Positions 43,395-51,518 of a DNA stretch of 64,000 nucleotides are shown here, in pieces. The position numbers and the translations under genes are program-made. Position 1 is the first letter of the stretch. Each line of letters opens with the position of its first letter. Source of the stretch: Paenibacillus cymbidii (GTDB taxonomy: Bacteria; Bacillota; Bacilli; Paenibacillales; NBRC-103111); NCBI RefSeq assembly GCF_004764705.1, contig NZ_SHLX01000006.1, positions 186,001-250,000 on the forward strand, given 5' to 3'. The notes below the pieces were generated by a model, which worked only from the letters and a program-made list of their open reading frames with translations, made no database searches and was not told where the DNA came from.

Positions 43395-44360
43395 ATGGCA
43401 GCAGCACCAACAGAAGCGGCCGCTCCGGCAGCGCACCGACCGCGACGGGCGATCCGGCTCACAGGCAGCATCATCTGGCGTTATCGCGCCCTCTATCTGA
43501 TGCTGGTTCCCGGCCTGGTCTATTACGCGATTTATGTTTACGCGCCCATGTACGGAGCGATTATCGCCTTCAAGGAGTACAACATCCTCAAAGGCATGTT
43601 CGGCAGCCCGTGGGCCGACCCATGGTACAAGTATTTTCAGATGTTCTGGGAGTCCCCGTACGCCATGCAGACGCTGCGCAACACGCTGCTCATCAGCTTG
43701 TACAAGCTCGTCTGGGGCATGCCGCCGGGCATTATCCTCGCGATTCTGCTCAACGAAGTGCGGCACGAGTGGTTCAAGCGGTTCGTGCAGACGGTCAGCT
43801 ATTTGCCTCATTTCCTGTCCATGGTCATCATTTACGGGCTGGTTATCGCCCTGCTGTCGCAGACGGACGGACTGCTAAACCAATGGATCAAGGCGGCGAC
43901 CGGCCATTCGGTGCCGTTCCTGACGTCGACCGACTGGTTCCGCACGATTCTCGTCGGCACCGGGATCTGGCAAGGCGTCGGCTGGAGCGCCATCATCTAT
44001 CTGGCGGCGATCGCCGGCATCGACCCGTCGCTGTACGAAGCGGCGCGCTGCGACGGCGCGGGCCGGCTGCGCATGATCTGGCACATCACGCTGCCGGGCA
44101 TCCGCAGCGTCATCCTGCTGCTGCTCGTGCTGCGGCTCGGCCACGTGCTGGACGCCGGCTTCGAGCAAATTTACATCATGTACAATGTGCACGTATATCC
44201 GGTAGCCGATATTATCGACACCTGGGTGTTCCGCGTCGGCCTCGTCGACATGAACTTCAGTCTCGCAACCGCCGTCGGTTTGTTCAAAACGCTGATCGGC
44301 ATCGTGCTGATCGTCGGCGCCAACCGGCTCGCCAGACGCTGGGAGGGTGCGATATGGTAA
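43395..44360 (+). CDS. Sugar ABC transporter permease (LplB-type, CUT1), operon 2
   Basis: The 321-residue permease starts after AAGGAGGGA with a cytoplasmic Ala/Arg-rich head, then helices beginning YLMLVPGLVYYAIYVYAPM. The EAA loop is YEAARCDGAGRLRMIWHITLPG. It is homologous to the first permease of the operon at 11.6 kb. It overlaps the second permease gene by 7 bp. A TATAAT lies at 43349-43354 upstream with a poor -35, suggesting an activator, perhaps the response regulator at 37774-38544. No ATPase gene is present. Confidence 0.93.
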   Translation: MAAAPTEAAAPAAHRPRRAIRLTGSIIWRYRALYLMLVPGLVYYAIYVYAPMYGAIIAFKEYNILKGMFGSPWADPWYKYFQMFWESPYAMQTLRNTLLISLYKLVWGMPPGIILAILLNEVRHEWFKRFVQTVSYLPHFLSMVIIYGLVIALLSQTDGLLNQWIKAATGHSVPFLTSTDWFRTILVGTGIWQGVGWSAIIYLAAIAGIDPSLYEAARCDGAGRLRMIWHITLPGIRSVILLLLVLRLGHVLDAGFEQIYIMYNVHVYPVADIIDTWVFRVGLVDMNFSLATAVGLFKTLIGIVLIVGANRLARRWEGAIW

Positions 44361-45214
44361 CGGCATGGAAAGACCGGCTGTACACGGCCAGCGTATATGC
44401 GCTGCTTTCGCTGCTTGTCGTCAGTGTCGTCTTCCCGCTGCTTTATGTCATCAGCGTTTCGCTTACGCCTTACAGCGAAGTGCTCAAGCACGGCGGTTTC
44501 CTGGTCGTACCGCGCCACATCACGCTGGCCGCCTACCGGGCGTTTCTGCAGGACGACCTGATTCCCCACGCCTACGGCGTTACCGTGTTCATCACCGTCG
44601 TCGGCACGCTGGTCAACCTTGCGTTGACGTCGCTCATGGCCTATCCGCTGGCCAAAAAATATTTGCCGGGCCGCCATTTTTTCCTGCTGCTGATCGTCTT
44701 TACCACCCTGTTCGGCGGCGGCATGATCCCGACGTACCTGATCGTCAAGGAAACCGGACTGCTCGATTCCGTATGGGCGATGATCGTGCCCGGCGCAATC
44801 GGCTCGTTCAACCTGCTGGTGATGAAGGCGTTTTTTGAAAATTTGCCGGAAAGCCTGGACGAAGCCGCCCGCATCGACGGCGCCGGCGAAACCGCCATTC
44901 TCGTGCGCGTCGTGCTGCCGCTGTCGATGCCGATCATGGCGACAATCGGCCTGTTCTATGCGGTTGGGCATTGGAACGAGTTTTTTGCGGCGATCATTTA
45001 CATCAGCGACCGCAGGCTGCATCCACTGCAGGTGATGCTGCAGAACGTGCTGCGCGCCGGGCAGGCGCCGGAGATGAATATCGAGGAAACGCTGCCCACC
45101 ATATCGCTGCAGATGGCGGCGGTCGTTCTGACCGCGCTGCCGATTGTCGTTATCTACCCTTTCATCCAGAAGCATTTCACCAAAGGTGTTTTGCTCGGAT
45201 CGATCAAGGGCTGA
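44354..45214 (+). CDS. Sugar ABC transporter permease (YtcP-type, CUT1), operon 2
   Basis: This permease has about 286 residues and starts at the ATG inside the end of the first permease gene, with GGGAGGG upstream. Membrane helices start SVYALLSLLVVSVVFPLLYV; the EAA loop is DEAARIDGAGETAILVRVVLP, and the C-terminus HFTKGVLLGSIKG is diagnostic of the YtcP group. The long open frame extending upstream to 43361 is a shadow of the first permease and not part of this protein. Confidence 0.93.
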   Translation: MVTAWKDRLYTASVYALLSLLVVSVVFPLLYVISVSLTPYSEVLKHGGFLVVPRHITLAAYRAFLQDDLIPHAYGVTVFITVVGTLVNLALTSLMAYPLAKKYLPGRHFFLLLIVFTTLFGGGMIPTYLIVKETGLLDSVWAMIVPGAIGSFNLLVMKAFFENLPESLDEAARIDGAGETAILVRVVLPLSMPIMATIGLFYAVGHWNEFFAAIIYISDRRLHPLQVMLQNVLRAGQAPEMNIEETLPTISLQMAAVVLTALPIVVIYPFIQKHFTKGVLLGSIKG

Positions 45215-45248
45215 GATAAATACCACAAGCTGAAAGAGGTGTCATTCG

Positions 45249-46781
45249 ATGAAACAAAAGGGGACAGCAAGCGCGCTGACGGTGCTGCTCGTTTCGGCCG
45301 TTGCGCTGGCGGCCTGCGGCGGCGGAAGCAAGGACAATGCGGCGACGGCATCGCCGTCAGCGGCAGGCTCGCCTTCGGCTTCGCCCGTAGCAAGCGCGGC
45401 GCCGAAGGAGCCGGTCAAATTCACTGCGTACATTCAAGGGGGGGGCGGCAACCCGCCGCAGGACAAGGATCCGATCATCCAGCAGTTGAACAAGGATCTG
45501 AACATGGTCATGGACTTCAACATCGGCGTTACCGATTACAGCCAGGTGCTGACGGCCAAAATTACCGGCGGCACGCCGCCCGATCTTTTTTCGGTCAACA
45601 AAAGCACGCTCAAGCAGTTCGCCGACCAGAACCTGCTGCTCGATCTCGGGCCTTACCTCGACAAAATGCCGAACGTAAAAAAAGCGTACACCGATTCCGA
45701 CCTGAACCGGGGCAAATACAACGGCAAAATCTACTCGCTCGACAAACGGCAGACGATTCCGATGGCCACCTACTGGATTCGCGCCGACTGGCTCAAGAAG
45801 GTCGGACTGGAGCAGCCGAAAACGCTCGAGGAGTTTAAAAACGTGCTGATCGCCTTCACCGAGAAAGATCCGGACGGCAACGGCAAGAAGGATACGTACG
45901 GTCTGACCGGCGCCGATCTGCCGGCGTTCAGCGGCATCTTCTCCGCCTTCGGCGTCGCCAATCCCGGCAACTGGATGATCCGCGACAACAAAGTCGTGTA
46001 CACGACGACCGATCCGAAGATGAAAGACGCGGTAGCGTATATTGCCGACCTGATCAAGGCCGGCGTCGTCGACCCGGAAGTGCTGACCAACCAGAACCCG
46101 ACGGACAAAGTGTTCAAAGGCCAGGCCGGCGTCATTTATATCAACTGGTCCTCGATGATTACCGACGCGATCACCAAAACGTGGAAAGCGATCAATCCGA
46201 ACGCGGAATGGGCGCAGCTGGGCGCGCTGACCGGGCCGGGCGGCAAGTTCCAGGGGCACTGGGACATCGGAAACACGCAAGGGCTGATCGCGTTGTCCAA
46301 GTCGCTGGAGAAGCAGCCGGACAAACTGAACAAGGTGCTCGAATACCTCAACTACATCACCGATCCGGGAAAAGGCCAGCTGACCGTCAACTACGGCGTC
46401 GAAGGCACGCATTACAAGCTGGAGAACGGCAAAGTCGTCGCCCTGCCGGCCATGTCCGAGCTCGGCTACGCCTACCAGGAGCAATTGACGGGCCGCAGCG
46501 AAATGGACTACCTGAAGACAAAATTCGTCAACCAGGGCGCTTACATCGATTTTGCGATGAACCAGCCGCGCATCCAGATTTACAGCCAGTTCGTTCCCGC
46601 TCCTTCGGGTACGGTCGCCGACGACCGCTATGAGTACGAAGAGCTGGTCAAATTCCTGTACAACAAACGCCCGCTGGCGGAATGGGACGACTACGTGAAA
46701 ACGATGAACGCGAAATTCGCGATTGAAACGCGCACGGCCGACGCGCAGAAGCTGCTGAAAGATCTCGGGTACGTGAAGTGA
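45249..46781 (+). CDS. Extracellular sugar-binding lipoprotein, operon 2
   Basis: This 510-residue solute-binding protein has a signal peptide ending in lipobox LAAC (Cys23) and a Ser/Ala/Pro-rich tether. The mature part starts VKFTAYIQGGGGNPPQ, and GGTPPDLFSVNKSTLKQF and KDPDGNGKKDTYGL (a calcium-like loop common in this family) are recognisable. It binds the oligosaccharide for the two permeases encoded upstream. Its stop codon overlaps the GTG of the FAD oxidoreductase gene, so uptake and oxidation may be coupled. Confidence 0.93.
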   Translation: MKQKGTASALTVLLVSAVALAACGGGSKDNAATASPSAAGSPSASPVASAAPKEPVKFTAYIQGGGGNPPQDKDPIIQQLNKDLNMVMDFNIGVTDYSQVLTAKITGGTPPDLFSVNKSTLKQFADQNLLLDLGPYLDKMPNVKKAYTDSDLNRGKYNGKIYSLDKRQTIPMATYWIRADWLKKVGLEQPKTLEEFKNVLIAFTEKDPDGNGKKDTYGLTGADLPAFSGIFSAFGVANPGNWMIRDNKVVYTTTDPKMKDAVAYIADLIKAGVVDPEVLTNQNPTDKVFKGQAGVIYINWSSMITDAITKTWKAINPNAEWAQLGALTGPGGKFQGHWDIGNTQGLIALSKSLEKQPDKLNKVLEYLNYITDPGKGQLTVNYGVEGTHYKLENGKVVALPAMSELGYAYQEQLTGRSEMDYLKTKFVNQGAYIDFAMNQPRIQIYSQFVPAPSGTVADDRYEYEELVKFLYNKRPLAEWDDYVKTMNAKFAIETRTADAQKLLKDLGYVK

Positions 46782-49249
46782 TCGGCGGCGGTACGGCTGG
46801 CGACGGAATGGCAAGCGGCGGTATCGCGGGCGGCGGTGCAACTGTCGGCAGAACGACAAGCTGCAGTCCGGCTGGCGGTACGGCTGGCGGCGGTACGCGG
46901 TCGGTCGGCGAGCGCTACGATATCGTGGTGTGCGGCGGGGGGCTGGCGGGGCTGTGCGCCGCCATCGCCGCCGCCCGGCACGGTGCCCGGGTCTGCCTCG
47001 TGCAGGACCGCCCCGTGCTCGGCGGCACCAGCTCTTCGGAAATCCGCGTCCCGCCGCAAGGAGCGGCCAGTTTCCACGCCTACGCGCGGGAGACCGGCAT
47101 CGTCTCCGAGCTGCTGATCGAGGAGCGGGCGCGCAACCACGAGGAGCCCGGCTTCGACAACGGCTACATCAACAGCGTGTGGGACCTCGTGCTGTACGAT
47201 GCGGTTATGCGCACGCCGAACTTGACGCTGCGGCTCAACGCCACCGTGACGGCGGTGCGGATGCGGGACGGCGATGACGCGGGGCGGCCTGCGGCAGAGA
47301 GTGGCGACACAGCGGCGGGCAGCGGCGAGGCGGGACAGCCAACGAGCGGCGAGGCGACGATCGAAGCGGTCGTCGCCCGCGTGGCGCATGCCGAAACGGA
47401 GCTGACGCTGTACGCGGACACGTTCGTCGATTGCACCGGAGACGGTTTCGTGGCGGCGATGGCCGGCTGCGAATGGCGGCTCGGCACGGAAAGCCGCGTC
47501 GAATTCGGCGAGCCGCACGCGCCGGAGCAGGCAAGCGATGCGGTGATGGGCAGCTCGCTGCATTTTAAAGCGCGCAACGTCGGCTACCCCGTCCCCTTCA
47601 CCGCCCCCGACTGGGCCGTTCGTTACGACAATCCCGACTTCTTCTACAAGGCCGGCCGCTGGCCGGGCGATCCGCGCAACGGCTTCTGGTGGATCGAGCT
47701 GTCCGTGCCGTGGCACACGATTTACGACAACGAAACGCTGCGCCACGAACTGACCCGGCATGTGCTCGGGATCTGGGACTGGATCAAAAACCGCGATCCC
47801 CGGCTCAAGGACGAAGCGGCGACTTATGCGCTCGACTGGATCGGCCAGGTGCCGGGCAAACGCGAAAGCCGCCGCATCATGGGCGACTACCTGATGACCG
47901 AACACGATCCTCTGAACCGGACCGTCTTTGCGGACGAAGTCGCGTACGGCGGCTGGTTCGTCGATCTGCACGAGCCCGGCGGCTTGCTCGCTCCTTTCAG
48001 CGAGAAGGCCGCCGTCGAAGCGCACGACCCGAATGGCACCTATATGGCCCGCAGTTATGTCGGCCCTTACGGCATCCCGCTGCGCATCCTGCTTGCGCGC
48101 GGCGTCGACAACCTGATGATGGCCGGCCGCAACGTCAGCGTCACGCACGCGGCGCTCGGCACGGTGCGCGTCATGGGCACGACGGCGCTGATGGGCCAGG
48201 CGGCCGGCACCGCCGCCGCCCTCGCCTCCCGCGCCGGCAAGCCGCTGCGCGGCGTTCCGGCGGCCGCCGTCCAGCAGGCGCTGCTGCGCGACGGCTGCTT
48301 CCTGCCGAACGCGGCTAACGAAGATCCGCGCGATCTTGCCCGCGCGGCAACGGTCCGCGCCAGCAGCGAAGCTGCGCTTTCCGGCGGCGAGCCGGACCCG
48401 CGCGAGCCGGACGAAGGCGGGCCGCAAGCCGGCCCGCTGGTTCGCCGGCGCGGCCAGTGGATCGCCGTCGGCGCGGACCGGATCGAACGGCTCGCCGTCT
48501 GCCTGGACAACGGGACGGACACGGCGCAGCGGGTCGAAGCGCGGCTTTATGCCGTCGATCACATCTGGGACTACCGCGTCGAGCCCGGCGAGCCGCTTGC
48601 GACGACGCTGCTGGAAGTGGCGCCGGGACTTCGGCGCTGGGCCGGTTGGGCAGCGGCGCTCGACGTATCGCCGCTGCGCGGCCGCTACGTGCGGCTCGAC
48701 CTGCTGGCCAACCCGCACGTGTGCTGGCACGAGGCGGCGGCGGTCGAGCCGGGACACGCAAGCGCTTATGACATGGGCAACGGTCAGATGAGGCGGTACG
48801 GCAACGGACGGACGATGAGCTTCCGCATCGAACCGGCGCAGCTCGTATACGGAGCCGCCGCCGTGCTCAGCGGGGTAACGCGGCCGTACCGCAGCCCGAA
48901 CCTGTGGCGCTCCGATCCGGCGCAGCCGCTGCCGCAATGGCTGGAGCTGGCATGGGAGCGGCCGGTTGCGATCGGCCGCGTCGAACTGACGTGCGCAGGC
49001 AGCCTGCTGCGCGATTACCGCCAATATCCGGCGCTGTATCGCGATCCGCAATGCGCCCGGGATATCGCCGCCGAAGCGTTCGTCGACGGGCGGTGGATGC
49101 CGGTCGGCGCGATCTTCGGCAACTACCAGCGCCGCGCGGCGATCGTGCCCGAGGCGCCGGTTCGGACCGACCGGCTGCGCGTAACGGTGTTCGCCACGAA
49201 CGGCGACCCGTCGGCAGCGTTGTACGAAGTGCGGTGCTATCCGGATTGA
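46778..49249 (+). CDS. FAD-dependent oxidoreductase with C-terminal extension
   Basis: The 823-residue protein has the dinucleotide-binding motif VCGGGLAGLCAAIAAARHG at about residue 50, then DRPVLGGTSSSEIRVPP, and the later VDCTGDGFVAAMAGCEWRLG and GIPLRILLARGVDNLMMAGRN, all fitting the FAD-dependent oxidoreductase family PF12831. The C-terminal 300 residues look like beta-rich substrate-binding or CBM-like domains. The first 43 residues after the GTG are Gly/Thr-rich low complexity with no ribosome binding site; the true start may lie later, just before GERYDIVVC. It probably oxidises or eliminates a sugar derivative imported by the ABC system. Confidence 0.85.
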   Translation: MIGGGTAGDGMASGGIAGGGATVGRTTSCSPAGGTAGGGTRSVGERYDIVVCGGGLAGLCAAIAAARHGARVCLVQDRPVLGGTSSSEIRVPPQGAASFHAYARETGIVSELLIEERARNHEEPGFDNGYINSVWDLVLYDAVMRTPNLTLRLNATVTAVRMRDGDDAGRPAAESGDTAAGSGEAGQPTSGEATIEAVVARVAHAETELTLYADTFVDCTGDGFVAAMAGCEWRLGTESRVEFGEPHAPEQASDAVMGSSLHFKARNVGYPVPFTAPDWAVRYDNPDFFYKAGRWPGDPRNGFWWIELSVPWHTIYDNETLRHELTRHVLGIWDWIKNRDPRLKDEAATYALDWIGQVPGKRESRRIMGDYLMTEHDPLNRTVFADEVAYGGWFVDLHEPGGLLAPFSEKAAVEAHDPNGTYMARSYVGPYGIPLRILLARGVDNLMMAGRNVSVTHAALGTVRVMGTTALMGQAAGTAAALASRAGKPLRGVPAAAVQQALLRDGCFLPNAANEDPRDLARAATVRASSEAALSGGEPDPREPDEGGPQAGPLVRRRGQWIAVGADRIERLAVCLDNGTDTAQRVEARLYAVDHIWDYRVEPGEPLATTLLEVAPGLRRWAGWAAALDVSPLRGRYVRLDLLANPHVCWHEAAAVEPGHASAYDMGNGQMRRYGNGRTMSFRIEPAQLVYGAAAVLSGVTRPYRSPNLWRSDPAQPLPQWLELAWERPVAIGRVELTCAGSLLRDYRQYPALYRDPQCARDIAAEAFVDGRWMPVGAIFGNYQRRAAIVPEAPVRTDRLRVTVFATNGDPSAALYEVRCYPD

Positions 49250-49338
49250 GCGCTCTCGCCGCCGGACAACACATGTCGTATTGTGCCGGCGGTTGCATCG
49301 GATTGGCCGCATACCCGCTCCGAAGCGGTTGCGTTTGA

Positions 49339-49531
49339 GAATAAGCCATGTTTTATTAGCTATCGGGTAAAAAATTGACTGTTGCACGGAAATAGCCAGC
49401 GAAATCGCTGGCTATTCGGGCAGCGAGGCACCATTTGAGGGTTTGCGGGGCAAATAGGCCGTGTTTTCACTGGCTATTTTCGAGGAGTCGAGGAAAATGG
49501 GGCGAATAAGCCATTTTTTATGGGCTATTTT
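49339..49531. repeat. Four-palindrome intergenic element, copy 3
   Basis: Palindromes start at 49339, 49390 (AATAGCCAGCG/CGCTGGCTATT), 49452 and 49504. Spacing is 51, 62 and 52 bp. This copy separates two operons running in the same direction. Confidence 0.82.
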
Positions 49532-49614
49532 GGAAGCCGGCTGCTCTCCTCCCCCTCTCCCCGCTCGTCTTTAAACCGCAGTAATATTGGGACAAAGAAA
49601 GGAAGGGGAAAACA

Positions 49615-50391
49615 ATCACTACGTTGGACGGGAAAGTCATTCTGATCACCGGCTGTCTCGGCACGGCGGGCCGGGCGGCGATCCGGCTGTTTCTCGCGAA
49701 AGGCGCCGCCGTGTTCGGCTGCGACCGCCTGCCGGCGGAGCGGTATCCCGACGTAGCCGGATTGCTGGCGGACGAGGAGCGCGGCATTGACCATGGCGCT
49801 TACGCCGGCCGGTTCGCGTTTCGGCAAGCGGAGCTGGGCGACGAGGATCAGGTGCGCGGCGTCATGAACGCGCTGGATCGCCGCTTCGGCCGGCTCGACG
49901 GGGTGTATCACAACGCGTTCACGAACGTGTGGAAGCCCGCGCTGGAGCTAACGCTCGAGGAATGGGAAGCGACGCTGCGCGGCACGCTGACGAGCGCGTT
50001 TCTCGTCGGCAAGCACGCGATTCCGCTGCTGATCCGCTCGGGAGGCGGCTCCATCGTCAATACGTCCTCCGTGCTCGGACAAATTGTCCAGCCCGGCTGC
50101 CTCGCTTACGGCGCGGCCAAAGCCGGGCTGAACCAACTGACGCGCGTCATCGCCGCCGATTATGCCGCGTACGGCATCCGCGCCAACGCGCTTGTGCCCG
50201 GCGATTTCAAGCCGGAAGAGGAGCTGGCGGCGTTGTCCGAAGAAGCGCGGCTCGCGATGCGCCGCCACAGCTGGCTCGGCCGCAGCGGCCGGCCGAACGA
50301 AATCAACGAAGTGGCGGCGTTCCTGTTATCCGACGCCGCCTCTTACGTAACCGGCTCGCTGTATCCTGTCGACGGAGGGTTCCACGTATGA
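49615..50391 (+). CDS. Short-chain dehydrogenase/reductase
   Basis: This classical SDR has about 258 residues: Rossmann start GKVILITGCLGTAGRAAIRL (TGxxGxxG-like), NTSSVLG with the catalytic Ser, YGAAKAG with the YxxxK pair, and the C-terminal YVTGSLYPVDGGFHV. A TTG at 49624 is the nearest conventional start but lies 15 nt from the Shine-Dalgarno GGAAGGGG (49601-49608). The codon at the ideal 6-nt spacing is ATC at 49615, which would give the very typical SDR start (M)TTLDGKV. The gene overlaps the next one (ATGA). Confidence 0.92.
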   Translation: MTTLDGKVILITGCLGTAGRAAIRLFLAKGAAVFGCDRLPAERYPDVAGLLADEERGIDHGAYAGRFAFRQAELGDEDQVRGVMNALDRRFGRLDGVYHNAFTNVWKPALELTLEEWEATLRGTLTSAFLVGKHAIPLLIRSGGGSIVNTSSVLGQIVQPGCLAYGAAKAGLNQLTRVIAADYAAYGIRANALVPGDFKPEEELAALSEEARLAMRRHSWLGRSGRPNEINEVAAFLLSDAASYVTGSLYPVDGGFHV

Positions 50392-51518
50392 GCGGCTCCC
50401 TTAACGCAGCGGCCAAGCCCAAAATAGCGGCGATTTTCACCGAATACCGCCCCAACTCCCACGCCGACGTCATCGTCGGCCGGCTGCTGGGCGACTGGGG
50501 CTACACGCCGCACGTCCGCGTCGCCTCGCTTTACGCCGACCAGCTGCCGCCAAACGACATGAGCCGCGAAGCAGCCAGTCGGCACGGGATTCCGCTCTGC
50601 GCCACAATCCGCGAAGCGGTGCTGGCGGAAGGCGGCGTCGACGGCATCGTGCTGGTCGGCGAACACGGCGATTATCCCCTCGATCCCCTGGGACGCATCC
50701 GGTATCCACGAAGGCGGTTTCTCGAAGAGGCGCTGGCGGCGCTCGACGAGCTCGGACGCGTCGTGCCGATCTTCTGCGACAAACATCTGGCCTGGCAGTT
50801 CGCCGACGCCCGGTGGATGTACGAGCAGCTCCGGAAGCGGCATATCCCGTTCCTGGGCGGCTCTTCCATCCCGCACACCGAAGCGGTGCCGCCGTTCGAT
50901 CCGGCTCGATTGAGCGGGCTGCGCGACATCGTTGTCGTTTCTTCCGGCGGCCTGGAATCGTACGGCTTCCATGCGATGGACGTGCTGCAATCGCTGGCGG
51001 AGCGGCGAACCGGCGGTGAAAGCGGCATTCGTGCCGTGCGAGCGCTGCGGGGCGCCGCCGTGTGGCAGGCGATGGATGCCGGCGAATGGCCGGAGGAGCT
51101 GCTGCTGCAGGCGTTGGCCGCTATTCCCGCGGCGGCGGCCGTTCACCCGCGTCGCCTCGAAGCGGAACCGGTGCTGTTCGCGCTCGAATACGCCGACGGT
51201 GCAAGAGGCTGGGTCGTCCAGTTCGAGCGGCTGATCGAAAAGTGGGCGTTCGCTTTCCGCGACGACGGCGGCCGGATTGCCGCTGCCCGATGCGAAAGCG
51301 ACGACGATCGTCCTTTCGCCCATTTTGAACGGTTGACGCGGATGATCGAAACGCTTGTTTTGACCGGCCGGCCCCCTTTTCCCATGGAAAGGACGCTTAT
51401 GTCGACCGGCATGATTTATTACGCGATCGAGGCGCTTTATGCGGGCGGCGCGCTGGAAACGCCGCAGCTCGCCATCGGTTACGGACTTCCCGAACAGAAG
51501 GAGACAACGGACGAATGA
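50388..51518 (+). CDS. Conserved protein of unknown function in SDR/propeller operon
   Basis: This 376-residue protein is encoded between an SDR and a beta-propeller gene with ATGA overlaps on both sides. The N-terminus KIAAIFTEYRPNSHADVIVG reads like a Rossmann-type beta-alpha start but lacks a glycine dinucleotide motif; VDGIVLVGEHGDYPLDPLGR and RRRFLEEALAALDE follow. HADVIVGRLL, the EHGDYP motif and PIFCDKHLAWQFADA look conserved and could be active-site loops. No signal peptide or membrane segment. I cannot name the family with confidence; a relation to Gfo/Idh/MocA-type proteins is possible. Confidence 0.8.
   Translation: MSGSLNAAAKPKIAAIFTEYRPNSHADVIVGRLLGDWGYTPHVRVASLYADQLPPNDMSREAASRHGIPLCATIREAVLAEGGVDGIVLVGEHGDYPLDPLGRIRYPRRRFLEEALAALDELGRVVPIFCDKHLAWQFADARWMYEQLRKRHIPFLGGSSIPHTEAVPPFDPARLSGLRDIVVVSSGGLESYGFHAMDVLQSLAERRTGGESGIRAVRALRGAAVWQAMDAGEWPEELLLQALAAIPAAAAVHPRRLEAEPVLFALEYADGARGWVVQFERLIEKWAFAFRDDGGRIAAARCESDDDRPFAHFERLTRMIETLVLTGRPPFPMERTLMSTGMIYYAIEALYAGGALETPQLAIGYGLPEQKETTDE

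Noticed and set aside
46691..49387. Long minus-strand frame opposite the FAD oxidoreductase
   Set aside because: Arg/Ala/His-rich composition, no start signal and no recognisable motif; the plus strand encodes a convincing oxidoreductase.
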